From JAPYTK01 sp964401935 (lineage in GTDB: Bacteria > Myxococcota_A > Polyangia > Polyangiales > Polyangiaceae), in the NCBI GenBank assembly GCA_964401935.1, contig CAYOAL010000033.1, forward strand, positions 1 to 64,000: a DNA stretch of 64,000 bases, in the 5' to 3' direction. The stretch's first letter is position 1. Each line of letters starts with the position of its first letter. The translations under genes were made by a program, and so were the position numbers. This document shows, one piece after another, positions 14,247-22,591 of the stretch. The notes under the pieces were generated by a model, which was given only the letters and a program-made list of their open reading frames with translations, was not told the DNA's origin and did no database searches.

Positions 14247-14531
14247 TCACGCGTAGGTGTGACGGCGACCGGAGAGGAAGCTGATCAGCGCCACGAAGAG
14301 CGCGCCTCCAAAGATGGCCCACACGATGGGGAACGACTCACCGCCGATGCGCATCGAGAACACCTCGGGCAAACCGAGCTGATGCGCGAGCCAGGTGCCG
14401 AGCAGCGCTCCGATGAAGCCGATGGCGATGGAACCGGCCAGCCCCGCTCTCGAGTAGCCGACGATTGCCTGACCGATGGCTCCGCAGATCCCTGCGACGA
14501 CCAATAGAACGATGATGGATGTGAGTGTCAT
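14247..14531 (-). CDS. GlsB/YeaQ/YmgE-family stress membrane protein
   Basis: From ATG 14531 (preceded by AGGAG seven bases upstream) the 94-residue protein is almost entirely hydrophobic, with three spans and conserved Gly-rich turns: IIVLLVVAGICGAIGQAIVG, then GLAGSIAIGFIGALLGTWLA, then IVWAIFGGALFVALISFLSG. This is the transglycosylase-associated/GlsB family, small inner-membrane proteins linked to general stress and asp23 anchoring in Gram-positives; their biochemical role is unknown. It is longer than the 80-85 residues usual for YeaQ. It is divergent from the DUF4398 lipoprotein operon. Confidence 0.85.
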   Translation of the reverse strand: MTLTSIIVLLVVAGICGAIGQAIVGYSRAGLAGSIAIGFIGALLGTWLAHQLGLPEVFSMRIGGESFPIVWAIFGGALFVALISFLSGRRHTYA

Positions 14532-14724
14532 GGTGGACTCCTGCGCACAAACGAGCAAGGACCGCGCCACCAGCCACCGGACGCTCCTCGCCGCTCCCGC
14601 TCACTGCGCCGGCGGGTCGACCTCGGTCACTTCGGCAATGCGCGGCCCTCCTGGTTCGACTCCCACCACCTCTCAATGGGCACGCTCGTTGCACACGGCC
14701 AAGGCACAACAAGGAGAGCTCGCT

Positions 14725-15099
14725 ATGACCACCACCATTCGCAAGCCGATCGCGCGAATATTCGCCATCAGTGTCGCCGTAATGTGCGTCTCTTGCGCCG
14801 GAGCACCGGTACCGCAGGCGCAACGCACCGAAGCCCAGTCCGCCATTCGGGGCGCCCAAGAGGGCGGCGCCTTCGCAGAGCCGCAAGCCGCGCTTCATCT
14901 CAAGATGGCGAAGGACGAGGTACGCAACGCAGAGCGCCTCATCGCCATCGGTGAGAACCTCTTGGCCAAGCAGGCGCTCGAGCGCGCCGCCAGCGATGCG
15001 GAGCTCGCCCTCCAACTCGCGCGCACGGCGGTCGAGGCGGACGAGGCAGAAGCAGCCTTGAGCCGCGTCCACGCACTCAACCTCGAGACAAGTCGCTAG
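14725..15099 (+). CDS. DUF4398-type lipoprotein
   Basis: ATG 14725 follows AAGGAG by eight bases. The 124-residue protein has a signal peptide with lipobox (IFAISVAVMCVSCAGA). An all-helical mature region follows, with the DUF4398 pattern: an acidic helix (TEAQSAIRGAQEGGA), then EPQAALHLKMAKDEVRNAER, then ALERAASDAELALQLARTAV. DUF4398 proteins are periplasmic helical hairpins, frequently placed next to or fused with OmpA peptidoglycan-binding domains, as in the gene 17 bases downstream. The two are probably one operon supporting the cell envelope. Confidence 0.8.
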   Translation: MTTTIRKPIARIFAISVAVMCVSCAGAPVPQAQRTEAQSAIRGAQEGGAFAEPQAALHLKMAKDEVRNAERLIAIGENLLAKQALERAASDAELALQLARTAVEADEAEAALSRVHALNLETSR

Positions 15100-15116
15100 A
15101 GCGACGGAGAGATTTC

Positions 15117-15998
15117 ATGAAGACTCCAAACAGACACCTCGTTCGCGCCCTTCTCGGGACCATGGCCACCCTCGTTTTGGGCTGCGCCAGCACGACCCCA
15201 ACCCCCGAGCTCGTCGGTGCGCGGGATGCCTATCGCTCGGCACAACATAGCGCGGCGGCGGAGCTCGAGCCGGAGCACGTCCTGAACGCGAAACAAGCGC
15301 TCGACCGCGCCGAACGTGCCCACCGCGACGACCCGGGCTCCGATCTCGAGAAACACCTCGGCTACCTGGCTCAGCGCAAGGCATCCATGGCCATCGCCAT
15401 CGCAGGTGAAACCCACGCGAAGAGGCGACAGCTCGAGGCGCGCGATCAGTACCTGGCGCTCTCGGAGCAGCAGCGCAAACGGAACAAGACGGATCTCGAT
15501 CTCGCGTCGTCTGCGCTGTCGAACTCGGAGACGAAGCTCGACGCGGAGCGCCAAAGACGCGTGGGCGTCGAGAAACAGCTGCGCAACGCGCTCGCGAGCC
15601 TCCAAGAGATCACCATGATCAAGTGGGTTCAAGAAGACTTGATCATCACGCTCGACGGCGCGGTGCTCTTCGCGCCTGGCAAGTCGGAGCTGATGCCCAT
15701 CGCCAAAGAGAAGCTCAAGACGGTAGCGTCGGCGCTGAAGAGCCAGACGGATGGTGCGCCTATGGTGGTGAAGGGACACGCCGACAGTGTCGAGAATCAA
15801 GGCGCGAATCTGCAGCTATCGCAGGCGCGCGCGAATGCGGTGCGCGCCTTTCTCGTGAGCGAAGGCGTCGCACCCGACAAGCTCATCGCCGTCGGCAAAG
15901 GCATCACCGAGCCGGTCGCCGACAATGACAGCGCCGAGGGACGCGCGAACAATCGCCGCGTCGAGATCGTTTTGCCCGGTATGGGCGCCTCGGAATAG
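15117..15998 (+). CDS. DUF4398-OmpA-family peptidoglycan-binding lipoprotein
   Basis: The 293-residue lipoprotein (MATLVLGCAS lipobox) has an N-terminal DUF4398-like helical region (VGARDAYRSAQHSAAAELEP). A long coiled coil follows (about residues 90-165, EQQRKRNKTDLDLASSALSN). It ends in a C-terminal OmpA domain (about 175-290) with the expected elements: DGAVLFAPGKSELMP, VKGHADSVENQGANLQLSQA, RANAVRAFLVSEGV, and ADNDSAEGRANNRRVEIVLP with the Asp/Arg pair that contacts diaminopimelate. It probably links the outer membrane non-covalently to peptidoglycan. It forms an operon with the DUF4398 lipoprotein just upstream. The ribosome binding site is GGAGAG, eight bases before the ATG. Confidence 0.9.
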   Translation: MKTPNRHLVRALLGTMATLVLGCASTTPTPELVGARDAYRSAQHSAAAELEPEHVLNAKQALDRAERAHRDDPGSDLEKHLGYLAQRKASMAIAIAGETHAKRRQLEARDQYLALSEQQRKRNKTDLDLASSALSNSETKLDAERQRRVGVEKQLRNALASLQEITMIKWVQEDLIITLDGAVLFAPGKSELMPIAKEKLKTVASALKSQTDGAPMVVKGHADSVENQGANLQLSQARANAVRAFLVSEGVAPDKLIAVGKGITEPVADNDSAEGRANNRRVEIVLPGMGASE

Positions 15999-16045
15999 TC
16001 GACGGCTCGCGACGAGCACCACGCCGAGCCAGGAGGACGGAGAAG

Positions 16046-16276
16046 ATGCGAACGCCACGATCGAGACCCAACGACGTCGCGCAGGTCCTCCTCGCTCCGG
16101 CTGCGTCGTCGGGTGACGAGCCCCCGGTATCGCTCGAAAGGGATGAGCTGCAACCCTACCTGGGCTCCTCGGCCAACGCTCGTGAGCCCATGCTGCCACT
16201 CCCCCGAGTCGAACACGGCGCCTCCCTCGAGCCCGCGATCGCCGTCACCGATCTCGCCGACGACTCGAGGGGCTAA
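16046..16276 (+). CDS. Small hypothetical protein, possibly coupled to next gene
   Basis: A 76-codon frame starts at ATG 16046 after a purine-rich AGGAGGACGGAGAAG and ends TAA at 16274-16276. The last base is shared with the ATG of the next gene (TAATG). The strong ribosome binding site and the overlap are the main support. The translation is Pro/Glu/Asp-rich with no recognisable domain, signal or span, and could be a short leader-like ORF or a remnant. The antisense frame is also open, so coding potential is not decisive. Confidence 0.4.
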   Translation: MRTPRSRPNDVAQVLLAPAASSGDEPPVSLERDELQPYLGSSANAREPMLPLPRVEHGASLEPAIAVTDLADDSRG

Positions 16277-16989
16277 TGGGGACGCGCGTTCGCAGTGCCG
16301 CTCCCCGTCGTCCCTCGACGATGGAGTGCCTCCTCGTCGGCGCGCTGTGGGGGGCTGCGGCGACGGTCGCTGGCTGCACGGCCATCGTCGATGGCGTCGT
16401 CGACGCTGCGCCCCGGGACGGCACGGGCCTACAGGGGGGAGCCTCCGGAGCGGGAGCGGGAGCGGGAGGCGGAGCAGGAGGCGGAGCCGGGGCCGGAGCG
16501 GGAGGGTTGGCGGGGGGCGGAGCGGGAGAAGGAGGCGGAGCGCCGCCTCTCGCTTGTGGTGAGGCACGCGCCCCCTCCGCGAGCGAGTGCGCCGCGGCGT
16601 GCACCGGAGGTTGCGCCAACGGGACGTGCAGCGTCGCGTGCCTTGCACACCAGAGCTGCAAGGAGGCCGACATCTCGTGTCCCGAGGGAATGCACTGCGA
16701 GGTGTCGTGCTTGGCCAAGCAGAGCTGCGAGAAGGCCACCATCCGCTGTCCGAGCGAACGTCGCTGTGACGTCCGCTGTTCCGGCAACCAGGCCTGCAAG
16801 GACGCCGCGGTCCACGGCACGAACGGTCCCCTCGAGACGCGCTGCTCGGATTCGGAGGGGAGCTGCGACAAACTCGTGGTGACCTGCGGCACCGGCGCGT
16901 GCCGCGCCGTCTGCGACGGGTCGTCGCACCCCGAGCTGAGGTGCAACAGCGCGTGCGCCTGCACCCCTTGTGGCGACGACGACGACTGA
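16276..16989 (+). CDS. Cys-rich lipoprotein with Gly/Ala linker
   Basis: ATG 16276 overlaps the preceding stop; an internal ATG at 16321 would give the tidier signal peptide MECLLVGALWGAAATVAGCT. The lipobox is VAGC. A 45-residue Gly/Ala/Glu linker of GAGAG type follows. The C-terminal 150 residues hold about 26 Cys in repeated CxxxC or CxxC units (SVACLAHQSCKEADISCPEG, EVSCLAKQSCEKATIRCPSE, DVRCSGNQACKDAAV). Such units resemble short disulfide-knotted repeats seen in myxobacterial surface proteins. The ending is CTPCGDDDD. A surface or cell-contact role is plausible but not shown. Confidence 0.75.
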   Translation: MGTRVRSAAPRRPSTMECLLVGALWGAAATVAGCTAIVDGVVDAAPRDGTGLQGGASGAGAGAGGGAGGGAGAGAGGLAGGGAGEGGGAPPLACGEARAPSASECAAACTGGCANGTCSVACLAHQSCKEADISCPEGMHCEVSCLAKQSCEKATIRCPSERRCDVRCSGNQACKDAAVHGTNGPLETRCSDSEGSCDKLVVTCGTGACRAVCDGSSHPELRCNSACACTPCGDDDD

Positions 16990-17052
16990 AGGCGGACCGG
17001 GTGTGGCTCCTCGAGGCCCTCGCCGGCGAGCGGCCCGGAGGCGCCGGGGCGG

Positions 17053-17412
17053 CTACTCGCAGCCTTGCTTCAGCGTGGCCAGGCCGGTGACGCAGCCTTC
17101 TTGCATCTGCGCCTTCTCGGACGCGCTCGCCTCCGCGAAGGACTTGTTGTGCTCGTCGAGCTGCTTCTTGAACGGCGCTTTGGCATCCCCCTCCAGTTTG
17201 TCGATGCACGCGTTCAGCTCTTTGACGTAGTCGGCGCAGGCATCCTCTGCGTCCTTCACCGCCGCGCTCGGCACGTCCGCGGTCTTGACCGTCGACGAGC
17301 CGCTCGGAGCCGAGCTCGGGGCGGCGCTGCTCGCGCCCTTCTTGTTGGTGTCCGAGTCGCAGCCGAGCCAGAGCAGGGCCGCGAGTCCCACGATGACGAG
17401 TTTCGCCTTCAC
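17053..17412 (-). CDS. Small lipoprotein, helical with four Cys
   Basis: The likely start is GTG 17412, giving VKAKLVIVGLAALLWLGCDS, a compact signal peptide with lipobox WLGC. The upstream extension to 17571 is not protein-like. The mature 100 residues begin with a Ser/Pro/Ala linker, then a helical domain with four Cys arranged in pairs (AEDACADYVKELNACIDKLE and MQEGCVTGLATLKQGCE), matching a CX(n)C helical-hairpin fold held by two disulfides. The function is unknown. It is convergent with the Cys-rich lipoprotein gene, 63 bases away. Confidence 0.75.
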   Translation of the reverse strand: MKAKLVIVGLAALLWLGCDSDTNKKGASSAAPSSAPSGSSTVKTADVPSAAVKDAEDACADYVKELNACIDKLEGDAKAPFKKQLDEHNKSFAEASASEKAQMQEGCVTGLATLKQGCE

Positions 17413-17610
17413 GGCGCCGACCCTACCGCCACCGCTCGAGAGATTCGATGGCAATCGCTCGAGGCGGTCGTGGCGACACTCCTGCCGAACGACCTTCTCG
17501 TCGCCCGCGTCCATCCATGGGGGGCGACGCGATGCGCCCTGCTCGCTCGACGTCGACAGGCGGGGGGGCACGCGGAGCTGGCTACGCGGAAATTGCGCCC
17601 CCCTCGGAGG

Positions 17611-18012
17611 TCACGCGCAAGCGGTGCCGGCCATCGCCGTCTGGAAAAGCAGGCCCTCGGTGATCTCGTGTGCGCGGAGCAGCTGCACGAAGCACCGCAC
17701 CTCCGACACGCGCTCCTCGGCGGTGAGGAAGGTCACGCGCCGCTGCAGGAAGTCGATGCTCGAGAGGAGCGCGGCGTGCTCGGCCTCGAGCGTCTGCACA
17801 CGCTCTTCTTCCCAGGGCGCGTTCTTCTTCACGAGCTCGAACAAACCTCCCGCGCCCTCCTCGGCCGCGAAGTGGGCGCCGAGCAGCTCGCGCAGCTCGG
17901 CGAGGCGGAGAAAGAGCGTGGGCCGGTGCGCGTTGGTCTCCTCCTCGAGTCGCTCGACGAGCTGGCGAAGGGCATCGTGATCGGGCTTGGGGCTCGAGGT
18001 CGCGGTGGTCAT
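17611..18012 (-). CDS. Hemerythrin/HHE-like domain protein
   Basis: The 133-residue cytosolic protein starts MTTATSSPKPDHDALRQLVE. It is four-helical, with His and Glu in hemerythrin-like spacing: DHDALRQL, NAHRPTLFLRLAEL, GAHFAAEEG, LEAEHAALLSSI and LRAHEITEGLLF. HHE proteins bind a di-iron centre through H...HxxxE...HxxxH...HxxxxD and respond to oxygen or iron or handle reactive species. Here one or two ligands are not in canonical places, so iron binding is likely but not certain. It lies 76 bases downstream of the TPR-like gene on the same strand and may share its transcript. Confidence 0.65.
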   Translation of the reverse strand: MTTATSSPKPDHDALRQLVERLEEETNAHRPTLFLRLAELRELLGAHFAAEEGAGGLFELVKKNAPWEEERVQTLEAEHAALLSSIDFLQRRVTFLTAEERVSEVRCFVQLLRAHEITEGLLFQTAMAGTACA

Positions 18013-18088
18013 CGCGCCAAGCCACTGCAGACGTCGTGCCACCGCGGGGGACGGTGCGGCAGCACCTTGCCAGCAGCCTCCAGGGACT

Positions 18089-19198
18089 TCAGCCGACGAG
18101 CTCGCGCCAGCGCTCGAGCTTGTCGCCCAGGCCCTTCTCCACCTGGTCGCGAAGCTCGGCGAGCTTGTCGTCGGCCACCTTCTTGGACTTGGCCTCGAGC
18201 AGCCACGCGAGGGCCGAGACGGGCCGCTCGCGCTCGAGGCACGCCCGTGCCAGATCGGGCAGCACGTCGGCTGGGGGGGCCCCGAGAGCGCTCGCACGCC
18301 GCAGCGGCGCGATGGCCTCGCCGTGACGGCCCGCGTCGAGGAACATCTTGCCGAGTCGGGAAAAGATCTTGGGGGCGGCGCTGCCATCTTGGGCGTATTG
18401 CACCGCGAGCCGGAGCACCTCTTCGCCCTGCGCCTCGTCGCCCAGCTTCGCGCAGGCGGTACCGAGCAGGCCGAGCCCCTCGGCGATGCGCTGCCGCGCC
18501 TGCTCGGGCAACATCTGCCCTTCCGGGGTGCGCCAGTAGATGGCCAGCGGCATCGGCCAGCTGCCGAGGAGCTGCACCACCCGCTCCCACTTGCCCTGAT
18601 CGGCGGCCTTCTCGGCCTCGTCGACGTTGTTGAGATCGATCGCGGTGCCGCTCTGCCGCTCGACGCCACGCTCGAGATCTTCCTGCACGTGCTCGAGGAG
18701 CCGCTCGCGAAAGCCGGGCACGTCGAACGTCTCGGTGGAGCCGTTGCGCTCGATGTGGAGCTTCGACTTCTTGCCCTCGACCGCGAGCTCCTTGAGCCCG
18801 TAGCCGTAGAGCGGCGCCAACAACAGCGAGCGCGGGCCGATGTGGCGCTGGAGCGCCTCGAGGTCGTCCCCCAGATCGCCGGCCTTGGGGCCGTCGGGCT
18901 CGCGCGTCATCAACGTGGACACCAGGCGCTGCCGAAACTCGACCACCGTCAGCCGCTCTGTCTCGCCCCCCGGGCCCTCGTCGGGGCCGCTGAAGCTGAA
19001 CTCGACGAGCGACTGATCCGGGTTGAAGCGGTCGATCATCAAGGAGCTGACCCGCGCCCCGGCGATGAGCGCGAACGCGAAGAAGCGCTCGCCCAGCACA
19101 TCGCACAGCGTGTGGAAGCTCCCGATGCTCTCGCCGAGCCGCTCGAACCAGCCGTCGGTGCGGATCCGGTCGAGGGGGATGCTGCGTGTCTTGGCCAT
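18089..19198 (-). CDS. Hypothetical protein with C-terminal TPR-like repeats
   Basis: From ATG 19198 (MAKTRSIPLDRIRTDGWFER; ATG 19213 is an alternative) the protein is 369 residues. The first 190 residues look like an alpha/beta domain that I do not recognise, with SLMIDRFNPDQSLVEFSFSG and RLTVVEFRQRLVSTLMTREP. The last 170 residues are helical pairs of TPR/Sel1-like character (ALYWRTPEGQMLPEQARQRI region, GRHGEAIAPLRRASALGAPP). No signal peptide is present. Codon use matches its neighbours, so it is a real chromosomal gene. The function is unknown. Confidence 0.75.
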   Translation of the reverse strand: MAKTRSIPLDRIRTDGWFERLGESIGSFHTLCDVLGERFFAFALIAGARVSSLMIDRFNPDQSLVEFSFSGPDEGPGGETERLTVVEFRQRLVSTLMTREPDGPKAGDLGDDLEALQRHIGPRSLLLAPLYGYGLKELAVEGKKSKLHIERNGSTETFDVPGFRERLLEHVQEDLERGVERQSGTAIDLNNVDEAEKAADQGKWERVVQLLGSWPMPLAIYWRTPEGQMLPEQARQRIAEGLGLLGTACAKLGDEAQGEEVLRLAVQYAQDGSAAPKIFSRLGKMFLDAGRHGEAIAPLRRASALGAPPADVLPDLARACLERERPVSALAWLLEAKSKKVADDKLAELRDQVEKGLGDKLERWRELVG

Positions 19199-19295
19199 CA
19201 GCCTGGAAATCACGAAGAGCAGTGTCCGGGCAGCCGATGCCCGGGGACAAGTTCGCAGAGATTACACCGATTTGGGGAACGCGGGCGCCGAAAGA

Positions 19296-20639
19296 TCAGA
19301 CCGGGAACAGATCGGCCGGGGGCATGAACACGCTCGGCGCGAGCTGCTCCCCTCCGGGGCCGCGGAGCGTGCGCTTTAGCACGAAATCGAAGAGCAGGGG
19401 GTTGTGCCGATCGATCTCGTTGAGCAGCTCCCGCTGCGCGGGGTGGAGCAGGCCGAGCTCCACCAGCGTCTTGGTCCGGATGAGCGCGTTGATCGCGGGG
19501 AGCGGGTAGTCGCTGCCGTTCACGAGGCGGGTGTGCAGCTCGGGCCGCCCGAGGAGCCGGCTCAGCACGTGCGCCCGGTTGTACTGAACGAGCGCCGAAA
19601 CATCGCCGAAGAGCCGCCCTGTGTAGCTGGGGTCGTCCATCAGCCGCAGAAACAAATCGAAGCTCGAGACGAGCGGCTTGTCGACGCCCGGCGCGTCGAG
19701 ATCTTCGTCCTCCCCGCTCGACGCACAGTGACACACGATGACCTTCACGCCTCGGTCGAGGGCCCGTCGGAGCCGCAAGGGGTTGGAGAGCTTCTGCGCG
19801 TCCTGCACCTCCACTGCCTCCTCGCGCCCGCCGTGGGTGAGCAGGGGCAGCTTCAGCGCGGCGAGTTTGTCGAAGAACGGGTCGCACGCGCTCGACGCGG
19901 GATCGATGCGCATCGCGCTCGGGAGCCACTTGATGCAGCGGATGCCTGCTCCCGCCAGCCGCTCGAGCTCGGCCACCGCGTCCTTGCGGTAGGGGTGGAT
20001 CGAGCCACACGGGAGGAACACGTCGGGGTTCTGCTTGGCCACCGCGAGCACGTAGTCGTTGGGGACATAGAACTCGGTCGCGCCGTCGTCGGCGGTGCCA
20101 TCCGACCGGTGGACCCGATCGAACGCGAGGACGTGCAGTCGCAGGAAGGGTTGGGGCTTGGCCTTGTCTCCGCGCCGAATCGCGAGCTGCTGGCGGGCGA
20201 GCGACGACAAGCGCGCCACGTACTGTTGGTCGGCGCGGTCGAGGTCGTCGATGCCGGCCGCGAGGCGATAGATGTGGAACCGCGCGTAGGCGAGCGGGTG
20301 CCACAAGCTCTGCATGTGCGGGTGGACGAAGCAGCCGGTGCCCTCGGTCCCGAGCCCCACCACGTGCACGTGGCAGTCGACCATGCGCTGCGGATCGATG
20401 CCCTCCCAGGCTGCGTCGACGAGGCCCGCGGCGGCATCCGACAGAGGACCGTCGGGGGGCGCGGGGCGAGCGAGCCGCAGCACGCCGCAGCGGCCCCCGA
20501 CGACGAGGGCACCGGCCACCGCCCCTCCGAGCAACGCCCGCCGACCGAGCCGCGAGCGGGCCGCGCTTTTTGCGCGCTTCGGTTTTGACCCGGTCCCGGA
20601 GCCCGGTGCATCCTTCTTGCGCTGCGGATCAGCTGCCAT
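19296..20639 (-). CDS. Tat-exported amidohydrolase-family protein
   Basis: From ATG 20639 the protein is 447 residues, with a basic N-terminus, a twin-arginine motif (SRLGRRALLGG) and a hydrophobic stretch, indicating Tat export of a folded, probably metal-bound enzyme. The catalytic domain is an amidohydrolase_2-like TIM barrel: VDCHVHVVG near the start (the HxH metal pair), LPLLTHGGR in the middle, VIVCHCASSG with a further His, and VNGSDYPLP near the end supplying the metal-binding Asp. Family members hydrolyse or decarboxylate small ring compounds; the substrate here cannot be told. Its start codon overlaps that of the divergent phosphatase gene. Confidence 0.85.
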   Translation of the reverse strand: MAADPQRKKDAPGSGTGSKPKRAKSAARSRLGRRALLGGAVAGALVVGGRCGVLRLARPAPPDGPLSDAAAGLVDAAWEGIDPQRMVDCHVHVVGLGTEGTGCFVHPHMQSLWHPLAYARFHIYRLAAGIDDLDRADQQYVARLSSLARQQLAIRRGDKAKPQPFLRLHVLAFDRVHRSDGTADDGATEFYVPNDYVLAVAKQNPDVFLPCGSIHPYRKDAVAELERLAGAGIRCIKWLPSAMRIDPASSACDPFFDKLAALKLPLLTHGGREEAVEVQDAQKLSNPLRLRRALDRGVKVIVCHCASSGEDEDLDAPGVDKPLVSSFDLFLRLMDDPSYTGRLFGDVSALVQYNRAHVLSRLLGRPELHTRLVNGSDYPLPAINALIRTKTLVELGLLHPAQRELLNEIDRHNPLLFDFVLKRTLRGPGGEQLAPSVFMPPADLFPV

Positions 20640-21903
20640 GACCAAGCACGACCCCCCATCGATGGCGAGCCCGGAGGAGCTGCTCCGAGATCACGCCGAG
20701 CGCGTGATCGTGCCAAGCTTCGACTTCCGCGTCGACTATTGCTCGGGGACGATCATCGGCCACGGTCGTGAGCACAACGAAGACGCCATGTTGTGTCGGC
20801 CCGATCTCGGCCTCTTCGCCATCGCCGACGGCATGGGAGGGCACGCGGCGGGCGAGGTGGCCGCGCGCGAGTCGCTCGAAGCGATCGAGACCGCGCTGTC
20901 CTCGGAGGAGGCGCGGGCGGTGCTCAACCGCTACGCCGCCACCCCGATGTTGGAGAACCGCAGGCTCGTCTTCGATCTCTTGAGCGCAGCCATGCGCACC
21001 GCCAACCAGGCCGTCATCGAGGCGGGCGAGGCCTCCGCCTCTCGGCGCGGCATGGGGTGCACCCTCGACTTCACGGTGCTCGTGCGCGACCGCGCGTTCT
21101 TCGCCCACGTGGGGGACGCCCGCGCGTACCTCGTGCGGCCCACCGCGTCTCTCCAGCTCACGCACGATCATGCCGCCTACGACTCGCTGCGCACCTCGGG
21201 AAAGCGCGCCCCCATGGCCGCCACCCGCAGCCCCCTCACCAACTCCATCGGGCACCAGAAGAAGCTCGTGGTCGACACGCTGTTCGTCGATCTCTCGGCA
21301 GGAGATCGCATCGTCCTGTGCACGGACGGAGCCTTCTCTCTGTTCGAAGCCGAGGCAGCCTTCGGCCGCGTCTGTCGCACGGGCAGCGCCAAGGACGTGT
21401 GCGCCGCGCTCATCGGCCGCGCAAAGAGCCGCCAGGGGCTCGACGACGCGAGCGTCATCGTCATCCGGGTCCGCGAGCGTTTCGCCGAGCGACTCGGCGA
21501 CGCCGGCCCGCGGTCGCGCGACATGGCCACCATCTCCGCGAGCCCGCTGCTCATGGACATGGCGCCCGCGCACGTGCTGAGCACGCTCGCCGCCGGGGTG
21601 GAGATCGAGCTCGACGAAGGGACCGAGATCCCCCACGCGGTAGCCAACGATCGGGTCGCCTACGTGATCCTCGACGGGCTCGTGGAGCTCGGCAATGGCC
21701 GCAAGCTCGGTCCGAGCGGGCTGTTGATGGCGGAGTCGCTGCTCGACGTGGCGACGCGAGGCAAGCTGCCACGGGCGCTCGAGCGCACGCGCCTGCTCCG
21801 CATCCGCCACGACGACTTCCTCGAGGTGTGCGCCCACAACAGCGAGCTCTCCGCCGAGCTCTACAAGCGGATCGCGCGGCACCTCGCCACCACCAACCGC
21901 TGA
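20638..21903 (+). CDS. PP2C-type phosphatase fused to a cyclic-nucleotide-binding-like domain
   Basis: The 421-residue protein starts at ATG 20638 (an in-frame ATG at 20662 is possible). Residues 30-280 form a PP2C domain with the metal-binding motifs NEDA (47-50), ADGMGGHAAGE (63-73), FFAHVGDARAYLV, and a late LDDASVIVI, so a Mn2+-dependent Ser/Thr phosphatase is expected. Residues about 300-415 (LSTLAAGVEIELDEGTEIPH, then DRVAYVILDGLVELGNGRKL) have the beta-roll pattern of cyclic-nucleotide-binding domains, but the phosphate-binding cassette is not recognisable. It may counteract Hanks kinases such as the one at 11.7 kb. Confidence 0.88.
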   Translation: MTKHDPPSMASPEELLRDHAERVIVPSFDFRVDYCSGTIIGHGREHNEDAMLCRPDLGLFAIADGMGGHAAGEVAARESLEAIETALSSEEARAVLNRYAATPMLENRRLVFDLLSAAMRTANQAVIEAGEASASRRGMGCTLDFTVLVRDRAFFAHVGDARAYLVRPTASLQLTHDHAAYDSLRTSGKRAPMAATRSPLTNSIGHQKKLVVDTLFVDLSAGDRIVLCTDGAFSLFEAEAAFGRVCRTGSAKDVCAALIGRAKSRQGLDDASVIVIRVRERFAERLGDAGPRSRDMATISASPLLMDMAPAHVLSTLAAGVEIELDEGTEIPHAVANDRVAYVILDGLVELGNGRKLGPSGLLMAESLLDVATRGKLPRALERTRLLRIRHDDFLEVCAHNSELSAELYKRIARHLATTNR

Positions 21904-21955
21904 CCCGTCCGCCGACGACCCGCTCGCTCGCGGCGTCGCGGGTCGGCGGTGAGGG

Positions 21956-22528
21956 TCACTTCGCGAGCGTCTCGACCTCGTCCTCGAGGACCTCGAGCTC
22001 ACCGCTCTTGAAGCCGACGTGGACGTGCCGGAGGATGCCCTCCTTGTCGATGACGTAGCTCGTGGGCATGGTCGCCGGCTTGTACTGCGCCGAGGTGGTC
22101 TTCTCTTTGTCCCACACCAGCGCGAACGACACGTTGCCGTGCTTCTGCCCGAACGCCTTGATTTCGTCGACGTCGACCGTGTCGGGGTCGTCGACGCTCA
22201 CACCGATGACCGCGACCTCGCCCGCGAACTTGTCGACGAGCTGCTGATACTTGGGGAACGACTTCTTGCAGGGGTCGCACCACGTGGCCCAAAAGTCGAC
22301 GATGAGCACCTTGCCCCGCGCACCCCCGAGGGTGGCTGGCTCCTCACCGCCGACGTGCTCGCCCTCGATCTCGCAAGCTGCCTTGCCGACCGAGACCGTG
22401 CAGCCAGCCTCCCCGTCCGGAGACTCGGCGGGAGTACACGCCGTCGCTCCCACACCGAGGACGGCACCCAAGAAACCGGCACGAAGTGCCGCCCAACGTT
22501 GTGTCCCCCGCAAAGAATGTATTTTCAC
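21956..22528 (-). CDS. TlpA-like thioredoxin-fold lipoprotein (first of pair)
   Basis: GTG 22528 gives a normal signal peptide (VKIHSLRGTQRWAALRAGFL, then GAVLGVGATAC as lipobox); GTG 22564 would add 12 residues. The mature domain has the TlpA/ResA pattern: KVLIVDFWATWCDPCKKSFP with the redox CDPC, VAVIGVSVDDPDTVD, TMPTSYVIDKEGILRHVHVG with the cis-Pro loop. Such proteins reduce or exchange thiols in the periplasm, often for cytochrome c maturation. It is a tandem paralogue of the next gene (27 bases apart on the same strand) and lies next to several heme-motif lipoproteins. Confidence 0.9.
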   Translation of the reverse strand: MKIHSLRGTQRWAALRAGFLGAVLGVGATACTPAESPDGEAGCTVSVGKAACEIEGEHVGGEEPATLGGARGKVLIVDFWATWCDPCKKSFPKYQQLVDKFAGEVAVIGVSVDDPDTVDVDEIKAFGQKHGNVSFALVWDKEKTTSAQYKPATMPTSYVIDKEGILRHVHVGFKSGELEVLEDEVETLAK

Positions 22529-22591
22529 CAACTCTAGACGCTCCCTTCCAATCAAGAGGCTCACTTCAGGCGGCGATCGGGGCCTTTGCCG

